NCBI GenBank assembly: GCA_025267735.1
Contig: CM046303.1
Location: 50,857,403 to 50,921,402, forward strand
Length of the DNA stretch: 64,000 nucleotides
Direction: 5' to 3'
Origin: Mactra quadrangularis
Taxonomy: Eukaryota > Mollusca > Bivalvia > Venerida > Mactridae
Shown here: piece after piece, positions 25,985-37,672 of the stretch
How the letters are laid out: each line of letters starts with the position of its first letter
Numbering within the stretch: position 1 is the first letter of the stretch
Made by a program: the position numbers and the translations under genes
The notes under the pieces: model-generated
The model's database searches: none
What the model was told of the DNA's origin: nothing
What the model saw: only the letters and a program-made list of their open reading frames with translations

Positions 25985-26265
25985 TTGGTATCCTTCAAGC
26001 AGGGTCTTTCTCAACTACACTTCTAGACCTACAGTCGGCGCCCAGCTACAAGTAACTTCTTATGATTCTTAAAGCTCTGAGTTTTGAGATGAAGGGGTGA
26101 AAACGTAGCTGGCCACAAACTTTCTACTTATCTCTATCTTTTAACTATCAAGCTTTTCTTACTTTCCTTTATTCTTTATATTCTCTCTCTTATTCTTTGA
26201 CCTGTAACCACCCGTCGCGTAATAGTCAAGTGTGACTGAGACGACGTAAAATGTAGATGTAGATG
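25985..26265 (+). mobile_element. 3'-end fragment of a LINE related to element A
   Basis: The stretch resembles the 3' UTR of LINE A in order and wording (GGGGTGAAAACGTAGCTGG, TTTTCTTAC tracts, GTCAAGTGTGACTGAGACGA) and also ends in an ATGTAGATGTAGATG microsatellite. It lies in the opposite orientation to LINE A. No reverse-transcriptase code remains. Confidence 0.5.
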
Positions 26266-26329
26266 AACACTCGTGAGTGGGGTTGGCAGTATAGATAGAT
26301 AGATAGATGTAGATGTACACTGTGTATAT

Positions 26330-26392
26330 TACCCTTACTCAGTAGACTTGCGTGCTACCAACTGAGCTAGCAGGCGGCTTTCACATTTCATA
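26330..26392 (-). mobile_element. SINE head fragment (tRNA-like)
   Basis: The minus strand has CCGCCTGCTAGCTCAGTTGG followed by TAGCACGCAAGTCTACTGAG, a tRNA-like A-box half. No B box is clear. Confidence 0.45.
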
Positions 26393-26454
26393 ATATTTAA
26401 TATAACATAACAAATGTATAAAATAAATGTTATTGTTTTGACAAACATTTGAAT

Positions 26455-26595
26455 GTATATAATATAATATAATATAATATAATGTAATGTAATGTAATGT
26501 GATGTGATGTGATGTGATGTGATGTGATGTGATGTGATGTGATGTGATGTGATGTGATGTGATGTGGTGTAGTTAGGTGTGGTGTGGTGTGGTAT
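26455..26595. repeat. Pentanucleotide microsatellite drifting between units
   Basis: A 5-bp periodicity runs from (TATAA)n through (TGTAA)n to (TGTGA)n and a TGTGG tail, changing one base at a time. It ends about 210 bp before the LUC7L3 ATG. Confidence 0.9.
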
Positions 26596-26804
26596 CATAT
26601 GTTATCATACAAATTATAATATAATATAAAATTATTACTATATAATATCATACCATACAAATTATAATATAATATAAAAGTATTATTATATAAACTGGAG
26701 TCGAAATGTCTCAACTCTGGGGTCGAAATGTCTTGGGTCGAAATGTCTTGCTTCCAAATGACTTTTAGTGGTGTCATACCATAATTTTAGCCTTTGTCGT
26801 CAAA

Positions 26805-29800
26805 ATGGCGTCGAACGCTTTGGCTCAAATGCTAGACGAGCTGATGGGGCGTGACAGGAATCTTGCCCCTACAGAAAAACGAAGCGAACCTAAATGGGAT
26901 GACCCAGAGGTATTGAAGACGCCTATAAAACTCTATTTCTTTGGTTTGATAAGGTTGTTTTGAACTTTCCCTGATCATGTCGCGAAAACATATGACATAA
27001 AAATTTCCACAACCATGTCGCTATGCAGCGGAAAGTTAAATTTGACAGCTCTCAATTTCATTTAGTTTTGACTAGTGTTGATGTTTTAAACAGTTTAGAT
27101 GAGTCCCATTCTGTGACTACCTATCAGGCTATGACATTGATCTGGATAAAAAATGGTCTTTTCAAGAAAAGTGATCAAATAATGAGACCTGTAATGAGAC
27201 ATAGATAACTAATTCCCTGGTACCAGTCAGAAATTCGGATTAACAAGCAAGTCGGGCTAGTAATGAATGAATTTTTACTAGCCTAAAATATTTTTACAAG
27301 CCCTCAACATATTCTGGGGCACGTTCCGCAAGGCGATCACTAGCTGTCGCTTTTTGAAAGCGATTTTTTGTAGCATAAGAGGTCTACGGAACGGTTTGCT
27401 TCAAGCTAGCAAAAACAAAATGGCGACTTCCTCAAACAAATAGTTCAAAATTGTAACAAATGAAAAATATTTAAATCAATTATCCCCATGAATATTCTTT
27501 TTAACCATTTTGACGAAATATATGCATTAAATGAAATATATATCAGTATTCTTGAAAAAGAAACACGTTCCCACAGGGGGCAGCCATTTTGAAATAAGCA
27601 GAAGTGTTCCGAATGATACGGCTAGCAAGAAAAAAACTTGCTACGTTTTGCTAGCTAGCGATTCAATTTGCTCGATCGTAGCAAACCGTTCCGTAGGAAA
27701 TCGCTACAAAGCGCTAGCTAGCGATCGCCTTGCGGAACGTGCCCTTAGTTTTGACTCCATAACACTTTGCAAACTATGATACAGTAGCCAGAGGATGCTG
27801 ACATTTTCTATGCAGTATGCTAACTGGTCAGTGAACTAAATGCATATTAAGCATGCTCAAAAAGCCTTATGACGTAAGCAGCCTTCTCAACACATAGAGT
27901 TGTACGTTGTTGTTTTGTAAACAAAACAGTACAGAAGGTTTTTAGCAATTTTGATGTGCACAAGTCCTACTGAAAAGTTACTAGCATTTGCTGTCGGGCT
28001 AGTGCGAATTTCAACCACTGCTGTACTGTAGTCTGCAGATACCATGATGTTTGCTGCAATTTTAGTATTATGTAATAATGGTCAATATACTGGGTTAATA
28101 TTTGATAACTATTTTCAGCACATGTAAACAACAGTTTTGCTTTGTAGCAGTAACAGGCAAAAAATCGGGCCTAGGCTAATATCTTGCAGGAATTCTTCAA
28201 ACTATCTAAGAGGCCTAAGGGTAATTTCACAAATGACATTAATCCATGCTGCATGGATTGCAAGAAATAGAATGAACATAAATAAAAAGTGAAATGGTCT
28301 TTTATTTCCAATCAATATTGACCATTTTGGTTAAAGTGTTTGATTTGTATTGGAAACAAAATTCGAATGCCGGTTGTAAAGATGGTTTCTTGACTGATTT
28401 TTTAAGAAATTATAAATTTCAGAATAAAATTAGAAAATTGGTCCAAAAACTGATAAAATGAAAAAATTACCTGTACCTGATTCTAAATCTGAGAGCATTA
28501 TTAGCCTTAAATACTTGTTTTTGTTTAACTGTATATTTATAAGATACTGTTTTTCTTTGCAGGTTTGCAGGTATTACCTTGTAGATTTTTGTCCCCATGA
28601 GCTGTTCACCAACACAAGAGCAGATTTAGGTAAGTTTTTTTCTTCAAACTTTATTTTATTTCAAAGACCTCCTCATCTTGAATGCTTTTATTCTGACAGG
28701 AGCTATATTTTAAAGTGTAAGTTATGAACACTTATTTATTTTGATGGACAATCACTTTGTAGAAAGAAGAAGGAACTAACTAGTTATTTATTGTTAGTTT
28801 TCTCTTGCATTTTAAGTTTCTTGCTAAATTGCACTCTAAAATTAAACTGAACCTATAATAAGGCTATTCAATAGTTGCATCTGGTAAGAAGATTTTCTTG
28901 CATTGGCTTGAAGAACATCAGTGTTTCTATTGAATTCAAAATGGAACCTCAAAAACACAACATTTGGTAATATTCTTCGCACAGTTAAGAAGTATAAAAA
29001 TTGTCTTATTTAAGCTCTGAAACCTCAGAAATATGAAACCAACTATAATCCAGCAGGTCATTAGCAAATTATTCTTGCTGGAATTACATGCAGATAAACC
29101 AAGGGACTTAAATTATAACTGATCTCTACTAGCTAGTCAGAATTTTTATACTTGCATAGTAATATAGCATGTTATGTATTTTAATTTACATAAATAAAGT
29201 ATGAATTAGCTTAGTACTTCCTTAATTGTACTTCCATAATTTTTTCAGGACCTTGTGAAAAAATACATGATGATCATTTGAGAAAAGAGTAAGTGTCAAT
29301 TCTGTTTGCATTGTTTGTTTGATTCATTATATTTATATATAACACATTAAAATTTGAAAATGTATGATATATAACTTTTCTTGTAATAAAACTATTTATC
29401 AAGGTTTTTCTGATGAACTCCATTGCATTTAGTGTACAATAATATTTCAACTTTAAGTCTGACTATTTGTTTCAATGTACTGATGCTATGTACTTTTTAT
29501 TTTTCTTGGTACCATGAAAGATACAAAAAGAGTTCTAGAGCCGGAAGGCTTGGTTATGAAGATGACTTTCTCAGATATTTACAAACATTAATTAATGATG
29601 TTGAAAAAAGAATTAGACGTGGGCATCAAAGATTGGCTCTTAACAGTATGCAAGGAAATGTAAGTTTATTTTTTTCATAATATTACTTATGAAAGTACAA
29701 ACTTTTATCTGCTTAATATTCTTACACTACATCATTTGTTGTAAGTTGAATATCTGTGAATTTACTCAAAGTTTAAATAATTAAAAACATATTTATTGTC

Positions 29801-32800
29801 AATAGAAGTAGTCCTGAACTCAAAATATTGTTTTCCTCCTGCAAAGACTAGGTACAAACTAACCATATTACTCACTATTGCTCAAATAGAATGTTAAAAA
29901 AACTATTACTATTGTTCTCTCTACACATACTTTGCAAATTGCACTGAGTTTATCACTTTAGTGAACTTTCTCAATGTATTGAGAAACTACTGACATTATG
30001 TTAAATGTATGTACAAAAATTAGGTTTGTTTGTGTATACATTCATGTTGTCTCATTTCAGGTAAATGGAAATCCAGCCAATCAAAAAGAAGAAAAGATAC
30101 AATTGTTAACTAGTAGAATTAATGAACTTGTTCAACAGGTATGCTTAAATAGCTTTCCTTAATATGACTTCCACAATCAAATCCCTCAATTATCAATCTG
30201 TTAATCATATTAGGACTATTGAACTTCAATTTACCTTATCTAAGAGTACTTAGACAGTCAACTTACTTTTATCATGTTCAGCCCTGGAGGACAACATAAT
30301 TTGTCCCATCATTCAGGTGTTTTTCTATTAAATCTCATTCCCCTGGCTTAAGACTTTATTAAATGTATAAAGGGACGAGGTCAACATGGGGGTAAAGAGT
30401 TTATGAATATTCATTAAGAAAATATTACTGAAAGATGAAAAATATTTTAGCTCATTAAATACAATGCAATTTTGTACTTCTAAAATTAAGTTTTCCTAAT
30501 TTTAAGTAACACATTTATGTATCTACACAGTTTAAATGATGTGTTATCTAAATATCATATCCCCATATAGGTGTTATGGAACATGCTTACGTATTGCAAA
30601 CATACATTTAAAAAAACCCAGACCATTGTAATACTATTATTTAATACACCTTTATTTAGTTTAATAATAATACTGAACGTCTTTCATTAACACTAAATAG
30701 ATATCTCGTTTGTTGTGCAATCTTAGTGGACACCTTGTTTGTTGTACAATCTTAGTGGACACCTTGTTTGTTGTGCAATCTTAGTGGACACCTTGTTTGT
30801 TGTGCAATCTTAGTGGATATCTTGTTTGTTGTGCAATCTTAGTGGACACCTTGTTTGTTGTGCAATCTTAGTGGATATCTTGTTTGTTGTGCAATCTTAG
30901 TGGACACCTTGTTTGTTGTGCAATCTTAGTGGGTGGATACCTTGTTTGTTGTGCAATGCAATAGCTAATGTTATTTGTTGAGTACATGTGCTGTTAAATG
31001 AAGTATCTTTATCTAACTTCAGGCTGAGGAACTTGGATGTGAAGGTAAAGTTGAAGAAGCACAAGGAATTATGAAACTTTGTGATCAATTGAATGAAGAA
31101 AGATCACAACTTCAAAATGTAAATATAGGACTTAATTTTTAAAATTAGCCTTTTACTGATGAATGAACTTGACTTATTTGTTTGAATTGTCAGAAAAATA
31201 AAATAAAAATATGTGAAGATTGGGAAATTTTCATAGGGCTGACTATTGCTATTAGATCTTAAGTCTATGGCTTATGATTACCAGTACTATCTAAGCTGTG
31301 GATTTGATTCCTGTTGATGTCTTACTGTAAAGAAAGAAAAAAATATGTCTTATGTAAAGAAAGAAAAAAATATGTTTAAAAGTTACTCAAAAGATCCCTT
31401 ATTTATTACAGTTAAGCATCAATGTCATGAACTTGTCAATAATGCTCAGTCTTGATGGGGTTTTTAAAGATTGATTGGTAAATTTTGATGTTTAAGGTAT
31501 TTGGAACTGGGTTCAACACTTACTGTTTCATCAGGGACCCCTAAGGAATCTGAAGTCTGTTAGAAATTATTCCTTAAAGTTTGGGATTCCTCCAATGAAA
31601 GTCAAAAAGTTAGCATACAAATTTGCTGTCACAAATTTTGATGAACATTTCATGAAAACTCAAATTCACAAAAGAAGAGATCATTTAATAGGGATCCTGA
31701 CAGAATACCCAGCTATGGAGTTTCTTCCATTTGTTTTATCAATAATCTGCAGAATTCCAGGGCACTGTTACTGTCAAACAGCGTGGAATATTTTATTTTC
31801 CATTACTAATTGTTAGCTTATTACATTGCAGAATCCTAATCCTGATCCATTCCATGAGCCATTAAAGGCAATGGAAGTATGTACTGTATGTGGAGCATTA
31901 TTGGTGGTTGGTGATGCACAACAAAGAGTAGATGAACATATAATGGGTAAACAACATTCAGGATATGCTAGAATTAGAGCTTACGTTGAAGGCAAAAGAA
32001 ATGTAAGATTTTCTGTGGTCTTATAATAACTGTAGTAGAATTATGAATGGCACATACTTTCGACATGAGTTTCCCCTCAATTTTGTTTTATTATATACTC
32101 ATCTTTATATTGTAAAAGTGGTTTAAATCATCACCCAAGGAATCATAAAAAAATGGCCTATCTCATTCAACTGAATTCTGTGTTTTTATTCTTGACAGAT
32201 TTTCAAAAACTTTGTTTTATTTAAATTATTTAAATATTTATATCTTAAAAGTCACTAATTGCTCTCACAATTGTCGTGGACAAATTATTTGATCACTATA
32301 ATATAATTTTTTTTCTCTTCGTGGGATATTCCGTTGGCATGAATCAATATGTCCAACCAATTGCTGATTCTAAGCCATTTTAACTTAAAGATATACTAAT
32401 TTCAGCTTTAAGTAATTGTGACAGCTCTAATACAGATTATAAACAATGTCAACATGGTACATTGTTATGTAATTTACTTTGGTTTCAGAAAACAAAGGAA
32501 GAGGAAGATGAACGAGAGACAAAATTAAAAACTGAACGTGAAGAGAGAGAGAAAGAACGTGAGAAGGAGAGAGAAGATCGAAGGAAGAGAGATGAAGAGA
32601 GAAAGAGGGAGAGAGAAGAAAAGGAGAAAGAAAGAGAGAGACGTAAGAAACGTAGTCGATCTAGAAGTAGAAGTCGTAGATCTAGGAGTCGTGATAGAGA
32701 TAGGTAAGTAGCAAAATATAGACACCATAATATCACCACAGGGCTTGACATTAATTTTTGAAATAGGTAGCTAGATTGGACTGGCAGCTATATTTAATAT

Positions 32801-34762
32801 TTGCCTGATCCAAATGTAAACTAGCTGTAACAAGTTGCTTGAACCCAGTATAAGTTGTCAGAGGCAATCTAATGACTTTTTATGTTGAGCCCTGCTCTAA
32901 CAAATACTTGTCTTCATTTGTTAATTTCTACTTGACTGAAGTTTATTTCCTGACTATACCTCTATAAACAGATATCCTATGTACCACTGTCATTAGATCT
33001 TTAGACTTTGAATAGGAATCATAATTAGATTACATTTGTTCGACCAATCAATGCAAAGCTTTTATCTTAATGAAACACAACTAAAAGCACCAGCAGATTC
33101 TGTTTTAAGATCGGGTTGTCTGAGTCTTTTAAATGGTGTAAATTTGCTATTCGTGAACTGTGATTGGATAATATGTTGCTTGTTGTATTTAGAGTACCTG
33201 TCTAAATTAATAAAGTTCTTAAATAGTTTACCAAATGTATTGTTCTTAGTATTGAATTATGTATTGTATATGTTTTTATTTGTTTGATGTGTGCAGTATC
33301 TATTTTCTGTTTTGTGTTTCAAAGACATGCATTTGCCAATCTGTTTCACAATATCAAAAATGTATAAATGTTGGTAATGTATTACTTTTATTTCCAATGA
33401 CAGAATTTTCATGTAATTTTTTTCAGCAGGAAGAAGAGTTCTGGTCATAGTCGTCATGGTCGTAGATCACGCAGTAGATCACGTGACCGAGATCGTCATC
33501 ATAAGTCACGACGTCATAGAAGTAGAAGTCGTGATCGTAGTTCTAGAAGTGTTGATAAGAAACGTGGGTCTAGGAGTAGAGACAGAAGCAGTAAAAAATC
33601 TAGTAAGCATTGTACTTACATGTAGTAAAATTATTCCTAGCAAGCTGACTGGCTTTCTCAGTTGGTAGTGCACAATTCTACTGATAGAGGGGTTCTAGGT
33701 TCAATTCCAGGGCATACTTTTGTTGGGCTTGCCCATGAAATTACCCACCCAAAAATAAAGTCATATTTCCACTACGCTCCAACAAGCTGGGAACCAACAT
33801 TTCTGAAGTTTTGCACAAAACTGGAAGGGAGACAACTTCTAATAAAATAAATGTAAATTACAGAAATGAACATATACACAGAATACTGGTACCCTGGAAT
33901 TAATAATTCAATTATCATCCTGGGTACAATATTAACTCATGAGTGTGATTTTCTTAAAATTGCATAAGAATACTTGAAAATCATGTACATATTTTGTTAC
34001 TCTTTTCATTTTGAAGATCAATTTGTACTACTTCTCATATTATATTTTGAATCATGAAAATTATGTAGATGATGAAATTTAGATTTTGTGTTTCAAAGTC
34101 TTGTGAGATCTTGTAACTGTCTTTATGCAGAAAACTCAAATTAAAACTTGAAGAATTGTATAGAGTATACTGGTAGTTTCTGTGAACTTGGCTTTTCAAA
34201 GGATAATGAGAAAACAATTACTTAAAATTGAGTCTGTATAGACTAGTAAATAACCTAAAAAAAGGAAAAAATACCCAGTGTCTGTAGAGCAGTTGGTAGT
34301 GCACCAGAATTTATACATAATTAATGTCCTGAAGGGGTACAGGTTAGAATCTCACTCAGGATGGGTGTCCATGTAAATTTGACAATAATGTAAATTTTCC
34401 TCCATTGATAAGGTATATGGAGAATTAGCCTGCCTTGTGGTAGGGTGTGTGAGTACTGGTTATACACAAGTGTCTAGGAAAGCTAGGTTAGCTGTGCTAA
34501 ATGCCATAATATTATTTTTATATCCTAAATTGTGTTGACATGTCATTACACCCTGACTTTTTGTTTAATTTTAGGTAGTGAAAGAAGTGTTTCTAGAAGT
34601 AAATCTGAAGATAAAGACAGACAGAGAGACAAGGAGAAGATGAAAGAAGAAGAGACTAGTATGGAACCTGTACCTGATCAAAGTACTGAAAACCCTCCTC
34701 CATCTGATGTAACTGAAGAAGATGGTGGAAATCCTGAAATGGAACCAGGAGAAACAAACTGA
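26805..34762 (+). CDS. LUC7L3: LUC7-like 3 U1 snRNP-associated splicing factor
   Basis: Ten coding exons join in phase to 423 aa: 26805-26909, 28563-28629, 29249-29288, 29521-29659, 30061-30138, 31023-31118, 31832-32002, 32489-32703, 33430-33602, 34575-34762. The N terminus contains LDELMGRDRNLAP, characteristic of the LUC7L3 (CROP) branch. The first zinc finger is CCCH (C37, C45, C60, H64). A coiled-coil-like segment follows, then a C2H2 finger (C192, C195, H211, H217) within MEVCTVCGALLVVGDAQ. Residues 233 to about 365 are an RE- and RS-rich region (KERE repeats, then RSRSRS), and the tail is acidic and proline-rich. Known role of the family: a U1 snRNP-associated nuclear-speckle factor affecting 5' splice-site choice. 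Exon 9 has a tandem NAGNAG acceptor. Retaining the intron after exon 9 would add only seven residues before a stop. Confidence 0.95.
27226..28021. mobile_element. Older inverted-repeat element hosting the MITE at 27317
   Basis: The left end (CAGTCAGAAATTCGG, then GTCGGGCTAGTAA) and the right end (CTAGTGCGAATTTCAACCACTG, read inversely) look like diverged terminal repeats. The MITE at 27317-27744 lies between them, implying nesting. TIR similarity is modest. Confidence 0.4.
27317..27744. mobile_element. MITE with GGGCACGTTCCGCAAGGCGA TIRs
   Basis: Left end GGGCACGTTCCGCAAGGCGA and right end TCGCCTTGCGGAACGTGCCC are exact inverse complements. Sub-terminal GCTAGCTAGCGAT blocks are also mirrored. 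About 428 bp, non-coding, in LUC7L3 intron 1. Confidence 0.85.
30708..30957. repeat. 29-bp minisatellite in LUC7L3 intron 5
   Basis: About 8.5 copies of a 29-bp unit built on GTTTGTTGTGCAATCTTAGT followed by GGACACCTT, with GATATCTT variants and a 4-bp GTGG expansion in one unit. Confidence 0.92.
31317..31375. repeat. Short tandem duplication in LUC7L3 intron 6
   Basis: GTAAAGAAAGAAAAAAATAT occurs twice in a row at a spacing of about 27 bp. Confidence 0.7.
33645..33850 (+). mobile_element. SINE family II relative
   Basis: CTTTCTCAGTTGGTAGTGCA (A-box type) and GGTTCAATTCCAGGGCATAC (B-box type) are followed by a body with TTGTTGGGCTTGCCC, in LUC7L3 intron 9. Confidence 0.55.
34276..34560 (+). 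mobile_element. tRNA-derived SINE family I, copy 1 (degenerate)
   Basis: The head GTAGAGCAGTTGGTAGTGCA resembles a tRNA A box and GGTTAGAATCTC a weak B box. The body has AAATTTGACAATAATGT, CTTGTGGTAGGGTG, GAGTACTGGTTATA and AAAGCTAGGTTA, and ends AAATTGTGTTGACA. In LUC7L3 intron 9, its right end about 15 bp from exon 10. Confidence 0.7.
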
Positions 34763-35640
34763 AGGTGACTTAATAAATGGATGATAAGGTAAGTGACTGA
34801 GACATTATAGTCTCTAATATTATCATACTTGATTCCTTTGTAGGTTACCAGGTAAGTGAAAATAATGTTCTGCCAGGGACAGTTATAGAACTGGGTTATT
34901 TGTTGAGTATTTTGGGAATTTCTGATTCTTTTAAATGTTTATGGTGCTAATGTGTAGTCTGTGACGTAGATGATTGATTTCAATACTGTCTGTGCATTCT
35001 GTATGTGAAGTGTTTTAGCTACAAATCCTGCCCTTGTAATTGTAAACTTTTGATCAAATTTCTTCCACAAAATGTGGAAAAAAAACAACTGGGAAATTAT
35101 CAAAAATTTGGGAAATTTTCACAACAGAATAAGGAATGTAAAATTTTCATGATTTTTCTTAATGTGTAAAGGCCTAATTTTTGCCCCAATTTTAGGGCAA
35201 AAGTAATCACCAACTTGCTGTTATAGGACATCATTGAATGAAGCTACAACACTAAAATACATTTTTATAGTGGTTAAAAGTACATCAATTATATTTGTAT
35301 GAGACAAAACCATTCAGTTTTGTTGTAAGTAGGGAAACTGATGTTTACCATTGTGAATGGTCAAGGTCTATGGAGCTTGTTAGACATAGCCAAGTGACAA
35401 ACTTTTATAACGGATATTGCCAAAAATGTAGTCAAATGTGAATACAATAAACAGGGGGAAATTTTAAATCAAGATCAGAAGTTCTCAAAATACTTATATT
35501 ATCTGCAAAAATCATTTGAAAGGAACTATTGTTAAATGAAATATGTAACACTTCATTTCTTAGCCCACGACTGGCTGTCAACTGAAAATCTACGTTGGTG
35601 ATGCTTGAAGCAAGCAGGCAGACAGAGGAGGGTATGAGCT
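34763..35640 (+). other. LUC7L3: LUC7L3 3' UTR with probable introns
   Basis: Just after the stop codon, consensus splice sites are stacked: donor ATAAG|GTAAGT at 34788/34789; an 8-nt candidate micro-exon 34844-34851 with TTGTAG before it and GTAAGT after it; and a strong acceptor TTTCTTAG ending at 35563. Taken together this suggests a spliced 3' UTR. The first junction would lie only about 26 nt after the stop. No transcript is available here to confirm it. Confidence 0.4.
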
Positions 35641-37114
35641 GTTCAACAACACAATGTTATGTACTAGAAGAATTATTTACACCCAGGTATTTCTAGCTTG
35701 TCTAGCTTTAAATACCACTTGATAGTGTTTGATAAAACTTCAACAAATTGCTTACAAATGTAGAAATGACATAGTTGTAATAATTACATCAGAATTTTCC
35801 TGATCATATTTCTATTCAAACTTCAGTGGATGTTATTTTTTGTTATGAGCAGATCCTTTAAAATGTGTCATGAAATGCAATTTATTAGTTTTTCATTCTT
35901 GTGTATAATTTTTCCTTTAATTTATTTTGAAAAAAAATCAGCTGACAACGGTCATACATAAATCAAAAGTTTCATTTTTTCAACTTAATTTTATTATAAA
36001 CTGAAGTACATATTTCAACGGTATTGGAATTAAGAAATTGAACATTTTGGTTTGATAAGTGTGTTGTGCTTTGTTTTACTCTGGTTTGAGATTATATAGA
36101 TAACATATAAATCATGTTAAAAATACTCTGTTCAGCATCGCATAGTTTTGCTTCAAGAACGGATTCTCAGTGTTTGAAATCATGCAGTGAAAAATAATGC
36201 ATGGAGAAACAGCCGTGAACACATATTGTCACATTTAAGGAAAGGTATATATTGGCAAAAAACAGAGGTATTTCTTACATGTTATTGCAATGAAATTAGA
36301 TTATTATATATTTGTATGTATGAATTTATATCAATGTTACAAAAGATGAGATTGTTTTCATCTGTTCATGTATTCAAAGGTAAATTGACTTAGATTATTT
36401 ATTATGTTGGGGCGATGCTAACAATTAGGATAGCGAATATGCTTCATTTAGAGGTATCCTTTTTATTGCTTATCTGACTTGAATGGTTTATCTATAAAAG
36501 TGTGGCTTAAATTTGTTTGTGACTCTAAATATACTCTTACTATACCGGTACCTCTTGCCAAGGGCACTGATACCATTATTATTTCGTGTACCCAGTAAAC
36601 ATTTCCCATTTGTATGCTTTCTTTCTATGCTACTTAAGATGCTTTTATACAAGCAAATAAGTATTATAATATTACAGCTTTCTTTCTACATCCTTGCATT
36701 TTATCTCTTACATGAATTGTGATTACTTATTAAGATGCTTGACGAAAACTTCAATAGGAAATTATTGTTTATTTTTGGTCAAACAATTAGCCCTTAAATG
36801 ATTTATGAAACAATCCTTTCTATTCCCTATATTAATGTATTGTAATGACTGTAGACTTAGGCTCCTTTCTACCTTGGTTAACCTTTCATGACATGTTCCA
36901 AGTTGACTTAATATGACAGGTATGATAAAACTGAGATTTTGTGATGTTATTAATTCCCTAGTGCCAAATCAAAGCCTGGATATTACTGTGTATAACATCA
37001 TTTCTGTTGCTGTGTAGTGAGGTTAGTTCTGCTAAAAATTGAATATTTCAGGAGAAAGTAACATGTGAAATAAGTTAGAGCTTGTTATAAGTAGTTTATG
37101 CACGTGTATCATTC
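35641..37114. other. AT-rich region downstream of LUC7L3, no gene seen
   Basis: No exon with flanking splice sites or conserved protein is visible. Some of this may be LUC7L3 3' UTR. Several AATAAA hexamers occur further right (for example near 39566, 40497 and 40915), so the transcript end cannot be fixed. Confidence 0.4.
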
Positions 37115-37382
37115 ATTATACCCCCGCTTCGAAGAAGAGGGGGGTATACTGTTTTACCCTTGTCCGTGCATCCGTCCGTCCGTCCGTTACAAAATTTCCG
37201 TCACAGTTTTCTCAGCAACTATAACATGCAGCAGCCTAATACTTTGCATATTGCTTCATCCCATAGTCCCATGTGGTGTAAAGCGATTTCATGCTCCTTG
37301 CTCATCTACTTCCTGTTTGTCGCATATTTTTAGATTTTGGCGGGGGTATCACTAGTGAGCATTAGCTCACAGATTTACTTGT
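37115..37382 (+). mobile_element. 265-bp repeat with CCGT run, copy 2
   Basis: Near-identical to the copy at 41061-41334: ATTATACCCCCGCTTCG start, (CCGT)n run, and CACAGATTTACTTGTT end. Non-autonomous; the class (MITE or SINE-like) is not resolved. Confidence 0.8.
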
Positions 37383-37394
37383 TCTTGGGTGTTT

Positions 37395-37672
37395 TAAGGT
37401 ACTGGAAACCTGGGTTGGTAGCGAATCTTATGTCCCAAAGCGGGTTCAGGTTCAAATCTAACCTGGAGAGGTTATACCCTTTCATGAAAATTTGACAGTA
37501 ATGTCAAATTTTCTTCCATTAATAAGTTATTTTGAAAAGTTGCCGGCCTTGTGGAAGCGTAGGTGGGTACTGGTTATAGCCAAGGGTCCAGGAATGCTAG
37601 GTAAGGTGCGCTGGATGATGTCTAATAATCTAAAAAATTGTGTTGACACAGCGTTAAACCCAGTATAATAAT
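37395..37672 (+). mobile_element. tRNA-derived SINE family I, copy 2
   Basis: Same body as 58655-58941: GGTTCAAATCTAACCTGGAG, CATGAAAATTTGACAGTAAT, CCGGCCTTGTGGAAG, GGTACTGGTTATAGCCAAGG, and a TTGTGTTGACACAGCGTTAA tail. The A-box end is eroded. It starts about 12 bp after the repeat ending at 37382. Confidence 0.75.

Noticed and set aside
26335..26598. ORF of repeating THYTS/HHIT-like residues
   Set aside because: Translation of the pentanucleotide microsatellite.
30708..30957. CRISPR-like array
   Set aside because: Direct 29-bp repeats have no unique spacers; it is a minisatellite in an animal intron.
32485..32751. Long serine/leucine/arginine-rich ORF on the minus strand
   Set aside because: It is the antisense shadow of the LUC7L3 RE/RS exon.
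37098..37355. 85-residue ORF, also present near 9783 and 41000
   Set aside because: It lies in a dispersed repeat and includes a microsatellite; conservation is that of the repeat, not of a protein.
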